Origin: Pseudomonas frederiksbergensis
Lineage (GTDB): Bacteria; Pseudomonadota; Gammaproteobacteria; Pseudomonadales; Pseudomonadaceae
DNA: 64,000 nucleotides
Assembly (NCBI RefSeq): GCF_001952935.1
Contig: NZ_CP018319.1
Location: forward strand, 4,856,001-4,920,000
Direction: 5' to 3'
The notes under the pieces are model-generated. The model did no database searches and was not told the origin of the DNA. It saw only the letters and a program-made list of their open reading frames with translations. Made by a program: the position numbers and the translations under genes. Below, one piece after another: positions 1-7,269 of this stretch. Each line of letters starts with the position of its first letter. Within the stretch, counting starts at the first letter, position 1.

Positions 1-17
1 GTCACACATATTGCGGT

Positions 18-953
18 TTAACCCTGTGTTTCCCGCTCCAACTCTTCCTCAGCCGCCGCATTTTTCCCCTTGGTCTTCAACTCACTGACAATCACCGCCG
101 CCACAATCAATCCCGCACCCACCAGCGCAATCGCCGGCAACCGCTCTCCCGCTATTCTTCCGACAATCCCGGCCCACACCGGCTCACCGGCATAAATCAA
201 CGTCGCCCGGGTCGGCGAAACGCTCTTCTGCGCCCAGTTCATCGCCACTTGAATCGCCGCACTGGCTGCGCCCAGGCCCAATGCGCTGCACAACAGCAAC
301 CATGAGAAACCCGGAATCGCTTCCTGAGTCGGCACCACCATCAAAAACGCCAGCACCGAGGTGACCGCCAATTGCACCACCGTCACCCGTCGCACATCGA
401 CCTGGCCGGCATAGGTGCTGATCAGAATGATCTCCGCTGCAATCGCCACGGCGCTGATCAACGTGGCGATTTCACCCGGGCTGAAATTGAACGAAGCGCC
501 GGCCGGTCCTGACAGCAACATCAATCCGGTAAACGCCAGCATGATCCCGATGCTCGGTATCAACCCCGGACGCCGCCCCAGCACCAGCCATTGCAGCAAC
601 GGCACGAAGGGTACGTACAACGCGGTAATAAACGCTGACTGGCTGCTGGGAATGCTCTGCAATCCGACGGTCTGCAAACCATAACCGAGCATGATCGCCA
701 CACCGATAAAGGCCCCTGCCTTCAATTCGAACAGCGTCAGGTCCCGCAGGTGTCGCCAGGAAAACAGCGCAACAATGATTGCCGCTGCGGCAAAGCGCAG
801 GCCGACGAAGAACATCGGCCCGCTGACAGTCATCGCATGCTGCACCAGCAGAAAGGTGCCTCCCCAGACCATGGTGATCAGCACCAGCACGCACTCGGCC
901 TTGCTGAACCGCGAGAAACGGGAGGAAGTGTGAGAGGGATTCACCGACGTCAT
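18..953 (-). CDS. DMT-superfamily (EamA) transporter
   Basis: Inner-membrane drug/metabolite transporter of the 10-TM EamA family, 311 residues. The sequence shows two repeated EamA halves: a VWGGTFLLVQ-type first helix near residue 25 and a second half ending in an A-G-I-V-G-type region with the usual 'AGEPVWAGIVG' signature. An upstream in-frame start would add 52 charged residues; I chose ATG at 953 because the resulting protein begins just before the first helix, as is normal for the family. It is transcribed divergently from an XRE-cupin regulator 84 bp away that probably controls it. Substrate is not predictable; amino acids or metabolites are usual for such pairs. Confidence 0.88.
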   Translation of the reverse strand: MTSVNPSHTSSRFSRFSKAECVLVLITMVWGGTFLLVQHAMTVSGPMFFVGLRFAAAAIIVALFSWRHLRDLTLFELKAGAFIGVAIMLGYGLQTVGLQSIPSSQSAFITALYVPFVPLLQWLVLGRRPGLIPSIGIMLAFTGLMLLSGPAGASFNFSPGEIATLISAVAIAAEIILISTYAGQVDVRRVTVVQLAVTSVLAFLMVVPTQEAIPGFSWLLLCSALGLGAASAAIQVAMNWAQKSVSPTRATLIYAGEPVWAGIVGRIAGERLPAIALVGAGLIVAAVIVSELKTKGKNAAAEEELERETQG

Positions 954-1000
954 GACCTTGCGCGCTACCTGAGGGGGACGCACAATGCGCCGAATGTTGC

Positions 1001-1012
1001 GCAGTATACTGC
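1001..1012. promoter_or_regulatory. Palindromic operator candidate between DMT transporter and XRE regulator
   Basis: Perfect 12-bp palindrome GCAGTATACTGC in the 84-bp divergent intergenic region. It lies 25 bp before the regulator start and 48 bp before the transporter start. A symmetric site here is what a dimeric XRE-family regulator would need to control both genes. The palindrome is seen; its role is inferred. Confidence 0.45.
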
Positions 1013-1037
1013 TCAACCCCTTCAAGTGAGCAATATA

Positions 1038-1601
1038 GTGCACAAAGATTCTACCCAGCGGGCTTCGGTCCTCCAGCACGTCAGCCAGAACGTTCGACGC
1101 TTGCGCCACGCCGCCGACATGAGCCAGGCGACGCTGGCGGAAAAGTCCGGGGTCAGCCGCCGGATGTTGGTGGCCATCGAGGCCGGCGAAAAGAACGTCA
1201 GCCTGACCACCCTCGACCGCGTGGCCGAAGCGCTGGATGTCGCATTCAGCGACCTGATTCAGGCCCCGGACGCACGCGATCCGAGTCGCATCAATGAAGT
1301 GGCCTGGGCCGGGAAGATTCCTGGCAGCAAAGCCGTTTTATTATCCAAAGCCACGGCTGTCCGCGAAGTGGAACAGTGGGAATGGTGCCTGCAACCGGGG
1401 GAAATTTACCCGTCGCAACCGGACGCCGAGGGTTGGAGTGAGCAGATCTACGTGTTCGAAGGCTGCCTGACTCTGATGCTGGGTGATACACCCCATGAGA
1501 TCGCTGCCGGCGAGTTCTACATGTTCGCCAGCAACCAGCCACACGCCTATCGCAACGATGGGGCGGTGGCGGCGCGGTTTGTGCGAAATGTGGTGATTTG
1601 A
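1038..1601 (+). CDS. XRE-family transcriptional regulator with C-terminal cupin
   Basis: DNA-binding regulator, 187 residues. An HTH_3 domain (about residues 10-65, with QATLAEKSGVSRRMLVAIE as the helix-turn-helix) is followed by a cupin_2 barrel (about 105-185; PGEIYPSQPDAEG and AGEFYMFASNQPHAYRN strands) that would bind a small effector. I used GTG at 1038 (VHKDSTQ) rather than the much longer open frame from 750, which runs backwards through the divergent transporter; GTG at 1026 is an alternative. It probably represses the divergent DMT exporter gene. A degenerate copy of its last 50 bases recurs at 2323, see the tandem duplication. Confidence 0.85.
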   Translation: MHKDSTQRASVLQHVSQNVRRLRHAADMSQATLAEKSGVSRRMLVAIEAGEKNVSLTTLDRVAEALDVAFSDLIQAPDARDPSRINEVAWAGKIPGSKAVLLSKATAVREVEQWEWCLQPGEIYPSQPDAEGWSEQIYVFEGCLTLMLGDTPHEIAAGEFYMFASNQPHAYRNDGAVAARFVRNVVI

Positions 1602-1730
1602 TCGGCGCTGATTTCGCACGTCTAACACATATATACCTGTTACTTCTTACAGTAGACGATTGGCCTCGGGTCCAGATATTGATGAGTGCACCGGTGGATG
1701 ACGGTCCACTCCTCAACATTGGGTTCATAA

Positions 1731-2066
1731 ATGTCTATTCATCACAGAAAGCCGTCAGCGCTTTTACCTGCACCCGTACTGCCGGTGGCCTGCGGCGACA
1801 TTGTCTTTCTCGAAGATGTCGTAGCCGGCGCTCAGGTCAAAATTGTATTGAGCCGGGGTGTCTATCCGGGTATCCAGGTGACCCTCGAATACAACAATGA
1901 CGGCACCTCCAAAACATTAACGACCCCACTTACTGGAGGTGGGGCATTATTTGTGATTCCTGCTTGCGCGTTTATTAACAGTGTGGGAATGCGGATTCGG
2001 TATTGGGTCGACGATCCATTCCAACAAAGCGAAGTGCTCGATTTAGGCGTGTCGACGCGCTTGTGA
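1731..2066 (+). CDS. Small hypothetical protein, single Ig-like domain (copy A)
   Basis: 111-residue protein of unknown function. After a short N-terminus ending LLPAPVLP it looks like one all-beta domain: alternating hydrophobic strands, PGIQVTLEY, IPACAF and a final MRIRYWV strand. That pattern resembles one unit of the long repeat proteins of Pseudomonas whose units read 'P.V.L.W...IP....G..V.V.Y.V'. No signal peptide or catalytic motif. Base composition is more AT-rich than the flanking genes. It lies in the first unit of a tandem duplication; the gene in the second unit (2548-2913) has the same strand order and length. No strong Shine-Dalgarno precedes the ATG. Confidence 0.6.
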   Translation: MSIHHRKPSALLPAPVLPVACGDIVFLEDVVAGAQVKIVLSRGVYPGIQVTLEYNNDGTSKTLTTPLTGGGALFVIPACAFINSVGMRIRYWVDDPFQQSEVLDLGVSTRL

Positions 2067-2172
2067 GGCAGACTTGGCTATTGGCAGGGCAACAGCGATT
2101 GAATATCTTGCGTTTTTTAGTGAGTCATTTTTCGTTGAATAAGTCATGCTGATTAATGACCCTATTAATAAC

Positions 2173-2187
2173 TGGCACGACTTCTGT
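2173..2187 (+). promoter_or_regulatory. Duplicated sigma54-like -24/-12 element upstream of the sfnB relic
   Basis: TGGCACG followed four bases later by CTGT, the copy of the element before the intact sfnB at 3068. The -24 half is perfect against the sigma54 consensus; the -12 half has GT where GC is expected. It now precedes only a truncated sfnB fragment. Confidence 0.4.
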
Positions 2188-2227
2188 AACTGATCTGGGT
2201 ATTCACCCGGACCCACGGAGTCGGCCC

Positions 2228-2359
2228 ATGACAACTTCACCTATCACCGCCCATGTAATCCACTCAGATGCCGAGGCGATTATCGTCGCCCATAAGCTAG
2301 CCGCACGTTTTGCCATGGAGGCCAACGATGGGCCGGTGGCTACGCGGGTTTGTGCGTAA
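2228..2359 (+). pseudogene. Chimeric relic: sfnB 5' end joined to XRE-cupin 3' end
   Basis: A 43-codon open frame whose first 32 codons match the start of SfnB (HVI-SDAEAI-VAHKLAARFA-EA) and whose end matches the 3' end of the XRE gene at 1554-1601 in DNA (AACGATGGG-CGGTGGC, then TTTGTGCG-AATGTGGTGATTT), now shifted by an inserted G. Similarity to the post-XRE spacer continues to about 2434 (TACCTGTTA, CAGTAGACG). This is the junction of a tandem duplication. ATG, Shine-Dalgarno (GGAG) and upstream promoter element are retained, so a short peptide could still be made, but I regard it as debris. Confidence 0.75.
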
Positions 2360-2547
2360 TGTGGTGATTTAGCTGCTAATACCGCTCATCGGAAATGACG
2401 AGCTACCTGTTATTTCTGCCAGTAGACGGTTATTGGTCCAATCCTTAGTGTTGCCTTTGCAATAAGACGTACTGAAAAACTGGAGGCGTCCGCTTGGTCA
2501 TCTCTCGCAGTGTCTTACTCTCGATCAACAGAAAAAGGAAGAATGTC

Positions 2548-2913
2548 ATGACGACGGAAGAAGCAGTTACTTTCCATAAACTGGGCCGGAACTTACTCGC
2601 TCCTACCATTGTGCAAGCTGAGAATGAGTTCGTTAAACGGGAATTTTTGAAACACTGCACAGTTCATATTGCTATTTCATCAGACATCGGCCTTGGGGAC
2701 TCAGTGCGTCCGGAATTGTATGTTGAACGGATGGGGACCTTTTCCAGAACGCCCTTTGTGGTGACGGAAGAGCAATTGGTTAAAGGTATTACCTGGCAAC
2801 TTACCTCTAATCTAGTCGCTTTGCCAGGCGTCGCCGTCGAGGTTGTGTACTCAGTGAAGAAGAATGACGGCAGTTCCTTGGAGTCGCCAGTCAATAAATA
2901 CAAAGTCAAGTAG
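2548..2913 (+). CDS. Small hypothetical protein, single Ig-like domain (copy B)
   Basis: 121 residues, unknown function. ATG 2548 (MTTEEAVTF) is chosen over an in-frame start 18 codons earlier because an AAAGGAAG Shine-Dalgarno sits just before it. All-beta pattern with LLAPTIVQAEN at the start and a last strand VAVEVVYSVKK followed by a short hydrophilic tail. Its strand order parallels the protein at 1731-2066 (L-AP-, hydrophobic strand after PG, final V-V-Y-V), so the two look like diverged paralogues. AT-rich compared with neighbours; no signal peptide. A hairpin terminator follows at 2959. Confidence 0.62.
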   Translation: MTTEEAVTFHKLGRNLLAPTIVQAENEFVKREFLKHCTVHIAISSDIGLGDSVRPELYVERMGTFSRTPFVVTEEQLVKGITWQLTSNLVALPGVAVEVVYSVKKNDGSSLESPVNKYKVK

Positions 2914-2958
2914 TTGAATTGCTAAATTGAGCATTCAAGGCTTGATGTGGTGTTGGAC

Positions 2959-2990
2959 CCTCCTGCTGTTGCCTGAGCAACAGTAGGAGG
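2959..2990 (+). terminator. Hairpin terminator after copy B gene
   Basis: 14-bp stem CCTCCTGCTGTTGC / GCAACAGTAGGAGG (one G-T pair) with a 4-base loop, followed by a loosely T-rich run. It separates the small gene from the sfnB promoter region. Confidence 0.55.
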
Positions 2991-3067
2991 ACAGTTTGTT
3001 TCGATTTTCCTAATCGACTGATGTTCTTTCTGAATGTAACTGACTGAAAAACAATAGAAAAGTGTGT

Positions 3068-3082
3068 TGGCACGACTTGTGT
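3068..3082 (+). promoter_or_regulatory. Sigma54-like promoter of sfnB
   Basis: TGGCACG-N4-GTGT, 42 bp upstream of the sfnB ATG. The -24 box is canonical; the -12 box has GT instead of the invariant GC, so it is a weak or degenerate match. SfnB-type sulfur genes in Pseudomonas are known to be activated by the sigma54-dependent regulator SfnR, which makes this reading plausible. The duplicated copy at 2173 keeps the same spacing. Confidence 0.5.
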
Positions 3083-3123
3083 AACGGGTGTTTGGTACTT
3101 ACCTGAAACCCCGGAGTCGGCCC

Positions 3124-4326
3124 ATGACAGCCTCTGCCCAACCCCCTAGCACCGCCCATGTAATCCGCTCTGACGCCGAAGCCATCGCCGTCGCCCATAA
3201 GCTCGCTGCACGCTTTGCCATCGAGGCCAGCGTGCGGGATCGCGAGCGACGCCTGCCAATCGCCGAGCTCGATGAGTTTTCCGCCAGCGGCCTCTGGGGC
3301 ATCACCGTTCCCAAGGAGTACGGCGGCGCTGGCGTTTCCTATGTGACCGTCGCTGAGGTGATCAAGATCATTTCCTCTGCCGATTCGTCCCTGGGTCAGA
3401 TCCCGCAAAACCACCTCGGCGTGCTCGACATCCTGCTGCAAACCGCCACCGAAGAGCAGAAGCGTTACTACTTTGGCAAAGTCCTGAAGGGCTACCGTTT
3501 CGGCAACGCCTTCTCCGAATCCAAAAGCAAAAACGCCGGGGCCTTCGAAACCCGAATCCGTTTCGATAAAGACACCGCGCAAATCGACGGCGAAAAGTTC
3601 TACTGCACCGGCGCTCTGTTCGCGCACATCGTGCCAGCGGTGGCGGTCAATGAAGAGAACAAGGCCTTCATTGCCTTCATCGAGCGCGACACTCCCGGCT
3701 TGACCGTTATCGACAGCTGGGACGGTTTCGGCCAGCGCACCACGGCCAGCGGTGGTGTCACCCTGAACGAGGTGAAGGTCCCGCTCCGTGCTGTGATCCC
3801 AGCCCACAAGGCTTTTGATGAACCCACCGCCGACGGCCCGATTTCACAAATCATTCAGGCGGCCGTGGACACCGGCATTGCCGTCGGCGCCCTGGAAGAA
3901 ACCAAACGCTACGCCCGCGAAGCCCGGCCATGGATCGACAGCGGACAGGATCACGGCTGGCAGGACCCGTTCAGTATCGCTGCGATCGGCGACCTCGAAT
4001 GGCGGGTCCACGGCACCGAAGCGATCCTCAAAAAGGCCGGCCGCGCAATCGACCACGCCTTGCTCGACCCCAACGAAGACACGGTGGCCCGCGCTTCGGT
4101 GGTGGTTGCCCAGGCCAAAGTGTTGTCTGCCGAGATCGCCTTGCTTGCCAGCAGCAAACTCTTCGAACTGGCCGGTACTCGCTCGGTGCTCGGCAAGTAC
4201 AACCTCGACCGCCACTGGCGCAACGCCCGGACGCACACCCTGCACGACCCGGCACGCTGGAAATACCACCTGATCGGCAACTACCTGCTCAACGGCGTGA
4301 AGCCTGCGCGCCACGCCTGGAACTGA
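3124..4326 (+). CDS. sfnB: SfnB-family sulfur acquisition oxidoreductase
   Basis: 400-residue flavin-dependent protein of the acyl-CoA dehydrogenase superfamily, SfnB branch, linked to use of organosulfur compounds under sulfate limitation. N-terminal helical domain (about 1-130, with PKEYGGAGVSYVTVAEV), central beta domain (FGNAFSES then GEKFYCTGA) and C-terminal helical bundle ending LFELAGTRSVL...HDPARWKYHLIGNYLLNG. ATG 3124 follows a GGAG box; the open frame extends 12 codons upstream to a GTG that lies on the promoter element and is not used here. First gene of a probable operon: an SfnB-like fragment protein starts 10 bp after the stop and an LLM monooxygenase follows. Confidence 0.88.
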   Translation: MTASAQPPSTAHVIRSDAEAIAVAHKLAARFAIEASVRDRERRLPIAELDEFSASGLWGITVPKEYGGAGVSYVTVAEVIKIISSADSSLGQIPQNHLGVLDILLQTATEEQKRYYFGKVLKGYRFGNAFSESKSKNAGAFETRIRFDKDTAQIDGEKFYCTGALFAHIVPAVAVNEENKAFIAFIERDTPGLTVIDSWDGFGQRTTASGGVTLNEVKVPLRAVIPAHKAFDEPTADGPISQIIQAAVDTGIAVGALEETKRYAREARPWIDSGQDHGWQDPFSIAAIGDLEWRVHGTEAILKKAGRAIDHALLDPNEDTVARASVVVAQAKVLSAEIALLASSKLFELAGTRSVLGKYNLDRHWRNARTHTLHDPARWKYHLIGNYLLNGVKPARHAWN

Positions 4327-4336
4327 GGAGCCCACC

Positions 4337-4774
4337 ATGAATGCTTTGACCCAACCGATTGTTGCCGGGCAGCCCCTGGCCAAAAGTCAGCACGACCTGC
4401 ACAACGCTCGCAGCGTGCTTGATACGACGTTGCGTTTCGTCCGCCAGCAGGCTCAAGCCACGGATGATCCTTTCGTCATCAGCCGCTTCGGCGACTTGCA
4501 CATCCGCATCGAAGTCGCCGCTGCGCTGCTCGAACGCGCCGAAGACTTTCGGAGCAGCGTTGATGACGACACGGAAATCAGCGTCGCCATCGCCGAATCG
4601 CACCTGGCCAGCGCCGACGCGTTAAATGCCGTCAGCAACGCTGAATTCGAACTCACCGGCCAACGCACCGCATTGCCCGGATCACTGGATGATCCGCTGC
4701 GCTGGAAGCGCCACCTCATCGGCAACTTCCGCCTCAACGGCATCCATCCCCCTAGCGTTCGGAGTGTCGTTTGA
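4337..4774 (+). CDS. Stand-alone SfnB/acyl-CoA dehydrogenase C-terminal-like protein
   Basis: 145 residues that correspond only to the C-terminal helical bundle of the neighbouring SfnB: the stretch FELTGQRTAL...DDPLRWKRHLIGNFRLNG parallels FELAGTRSVL...HDPARWKYHLIGNYLLNG in SfnB. The N-terminal and central FMN/substrate domains are absent. It is not a decayed tail: it has its own GAGGAG Shine-Dalgarno and ATG, an intact frame, and its TGA overlaps the ATG of the next gene by one base. It may be a subunit that pairs with SfnB or with the LLM monooxygenase, but that is inference. Confidence is high that it is a gene, low on function. Confidence 0.8.
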   Translation: MNALTQPIVAGQPLAKSQHDLHNARSVLDTTLRFVRQQAQATDDPFVISRFGDLHIRIEVAAALLERAEDFRSSVDDDTEISVAIAESHLASADALNAVSNAEFELTGQRTALPGSLDDPLRWKRHLIGNFRLNGIHPPSVRSVV

Positions 4775-6177
4775 TGGCCCGTGAAATTCGTCTCAACGCC
4801 TTTGACATGAACTGCGTCGGTCACCAGTCGCCGGGTTTGTGGGCGCATCCGCGGGATCGCTCCTGGCAGTACAAGGATCTGGAGTACTGGACCGATCTGG
4901 CGAAAATCCTCGAGCGCGGCAAGTTCGACGGCTTGTTCATTGCCGATGTTCTGGGCATCTACGACGTCTACAACGGCAATGGTGATGCGGCGATCCGTCA
5001 GGCGACGCAGGTGCCGGTCAACGATCCGCTGCAATTGATTCCGCCGATGGCGCTGGTCACCGAGCATTTGGGTTTCGGCCTGACCGCATCGCTGTCGTTC
5101 GAACACCCGTATCCATTCGCCCGACGCCTGTCGACGCTCGACCATCTGACCAAGGGCCGCGCTGGCTGGAACATCGTCACCTCTTATCTGGAAAGCGGTG
5201 CGAAAAACCTCGGCCTGAAAAACCAGACCGAACACGACGCCCGTTACGACTTCGCCGAAGAGTACCTGGAGGTTTGCTACAAACTCTGGGAAGGCAGTTG
5301 GGAAGAGGGGGCGATTCTGCGGGATCGCGAGCGACGGATCTTCAGCGACCCGAGCAAAATCCTCGAAATCCAGCATGTCGGTAAGCACTTCCAGGTGCCG
5401 GGTATTCACCTCTGCGAACCCTCGCCGCAACGCACGCCGGTTCTCTATCAGGCTGGGGCATCGAGTCGCGGCAAGCAGTTTGCTGCTGAGCATGCCGAGT
5501 GCGTGTTTGTTGCTGCGCCGTCGAAAGTGCTGCTGAAGAAAACCGTTGCCGACATCCGCCGTCGGGCTGCCGAAGCCGGACGCGATCCGTCGAAGATCCT
5601 GATCTTCAACCTGCAAACCGTGATCCTTGGCGAGACCGACGCCAAGGCCAAGGCCAAGTTTGAGGAATACAAAACCTGGGTCAGTTACGAAGGCGCGATG
5701 GCGTTGATCTCTGGCTGGACCGGGATTGATTTCAGCCAGTTCAAGCCTGATGAGCCGCTCAAGCATGTGCACACCAATGCTATTCAATCGGCGGTGGAAG
5801 CGTTCTCCACGGCGGACCCGAACAAGGTCTGGACCCCCAACGAATTGGCTGACTGGGTGGGCATCGGCGGTTTTGGTCCGTTGTTTGTCGGCAGCCCCGA
5901 GACCGTCGCCGACTTGTTGCAGGAGTGGGTTGAGGAGACCGACGTGGACGGCTTTAACCTGGCCTATGCATTGACTCACGAAACTTTCATCGACGCTGTG
6001 GAATTGCTGGTGCCGGAGCTGCAGAAGCGTGGGGTCTACAAAACCGAATACGCGCCGGGGACCTTGCGCGAGAAGTTGTTTGGGGAAGGGCCGCGATTGC
6101 CGGAGATTCATCCGGGGGCGGGTTATCGAGACCTGGCGGCGTTGCGGCAGCAAGAGAAGAAAGTGGCGTCCGCATAG
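4774..6177 (+). CDS. LLM-class FMN-dependent monooxygenase (NtaA/SnaA/DszA type)
   Basis: 467-residue TIM-barrel flavin monooxygenase of the NtaA/SnaA/DszA branch, which uses reduced FMN from a separate reductase to oxidise sulfur- or nitrogen-containing substrates. Family marks seen: FIADVLGIYDVYNG near residue 50, the LTASLSFEHPYPFARRLSTLDHLTKGRAGWNIVTS core (about 107-140), and QAGASSRGKQFAAEHAE near 225-240. Length is normal. ATG 4774 overlaps the previous TGA by one base; the TTG at 4771 is not needed. Linked to sfnB, it probably attacks an organosulfur compound delivered by the ABC transporter downstream. No flavin reductase gene is seen nearby. Confidence 0.85.
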   Translation: MAREIRLNAFDMNCVGHQSPGLWAHPRDRSWQYKDLEYWTDLAKILERGKFDGLFIADVLGIYDVYNGNGDAAIRQATQVPVNDPLQLIPPMALVTEHLGFGLTASLSFEHPYPFARRLSTLDHLTKGRAGWNIVTSYLESGAKNLGLKNQTEHDARYDFAEEYLEVCYKLWEGSWEEGAILRDRERRIFSDPSKILEIQHVGKHFQVPGIHLCEPSPQRTPVLYQAGASSRGKQFAAEHAECVFVAAPSKVLLKKTVADIRRRAAEAGRDPSKILIFNLQTVILGETDAKAKAKFEEYKTWVSYEGAMALISGWTGIDFSQFKPDEPLKHVHTNAIQSAVEAFSTADPNKVWTPNELADWVGIGGFGPLFVGSPETVADLLQEWVEETDVDGFNLAYALTHETFIDAVELLVPELQKRGVYKTEYAPGTLREKLFGEGPRLPEIHPGAGYRDLAALRQQEKKVASA

Positions 6178-6203
6178 AAGACTCAAACACCACACAAATC
6201 CCC

Positions 6204-6293
6204 TGTGGGAGCGGGCTTGCTCGCGAAGAGGCCAGAACATCCAACATCAATGTCACCTGTAAGACCGCTTTCGCGAGCAAGCCCGCTCCCACA
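6204..6293. repeat. REP doublet (inverted pair)
   Basis: Two REP sequences in inverted orientation: TGTGGGAGCGGGCTTGCTCG on the left and its near-complement ending GCTCCCACA on the right, about 40 bp of spacer between. This is the common REPIN arrangement of Pseudomonas. It lies between the LLM gene and the AMP-binding-like gene and could attenuate read-through. Confidence 0.9.
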
Positions 6294-6363
6294 GAGGGCG
6301 GTACCAACCCTTCAGCCCAGCGGACCACCGCACGCTTTTGCCCATGAACAGGAGGTCAATCCA

Positions 6364-7269
6364 ATGAGCGTGCACGAACTCAAACGTCCGCCAATCGCGG
6401 ACACCACAGAGTGGCGGGTCGATCTGCCCAAGGCTTTGGAGCAATTGCGCCACTGGGCTCAGGTCAGCCCCTTGCAACCGGCCTTGCGGCACAAGCGCCA
6501 TGGCCAGTGGTTCGTCTGGCGCTGGATCGATGCCTTGCGCGATGTCGAGCGTTTGGCCGACGGCTTGCGACAGCAAGGATTCACCGAAGCATCGCGTCTG
6601 GCGTTGAGCGGCGCCTTCGAGCCGAATCTATTGCTGCTGGCACTGGCTGCGCAGCACATCGGCGGTGAACTGCTGACGCTACCGGACAACCTCGATGCAG
6701 AAGCTCTGCACAAAACCCTATGGCGCAGTCGCCCCACTCACGCGTTTGTCCAGGCACGACAGACGCAACAGCTCTGGCTCAGCCAAGGCCAATCGCTGCT
6801 GGATTTCCCCGAACTGCTCGGCCCGGTCGAACCTCTGCAACGTCTCAGCCGTTGGTGGCAACGCCCGCAACTGTGGAGCGAAGAAGGCACCCAATGGCAG
6901 GCCGGTCTCAGCGTTTTGCTCGAACAATGGCTGACCAGCGGCCACGCCCTGGCGTTCCCGGAAAGCCCTGGCAGCGCCAGCCGCGACCGTCGTGAAGTGG
7001 CACCCTCGGGATTGCTGTTATCCGGTGAGCGCCTGCATCTACTGGCCGCAGAAATCGAAAGTCGTCTCGCGCCGCTTGGCACCTGGCGCCGACGCCTATG
7101 CGACTGAGTCATCGCCCACCCGGAAAAAGGCCTGCAACGCCTGATCAAAAACCGCGTTCGTCGACTGCTGGGCTTTCACAACCTGCATTTCATCTGGCAA
7201 GCCACGCGCGCCCCCGACGCTCAACCAACGCCTGCCTGGTTATCCGAATTCAAACGGGACATCGCATGA
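6364..7269 (+). pseudogene. AMP-binding/acyl-CoA synthetase-like gene interrupted by in-frame TGA
   Basis: Open from ATG 6364 (AGGAGGT Shine-Dalgarno) to TGA 7105-7107, giving 247 residues, then open again in the same frame for 53 codons to TGA 7267-7269. The 7269 stop overlaps the next ATG (ATGA), the expected coupling in this operon, so the original gene ended there. The break is most simply TGG to TGA in RRRLCD-W-VIAHPEKG. The product resembles the N-terminal part of long-chain acyl-CoA synthetases (LALSGAFEPNLLLLALAAQHIGGE) plus a short C-terminal stretch, with no adenylate-forming core motif visible, so even the intact form would be a non-catalytic relative. The gene precedes a Liv-type ABC operon. 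Confidence 0.7.

Noticed and set aside
3088..3123. Upstream GTG start for SfnB
   Set aside because: It would begin within six bases of the promoter -12 element and lacks a Shine-Dalgarno; ATG 3124 has GGAG.
4453..6240. 595-codon minus-strand frame
   Set aside because: Antisense of the LLM monooxygenase and the SfnB-like fragment gene, both with clear family motifs; no family pattern in the antisense product.
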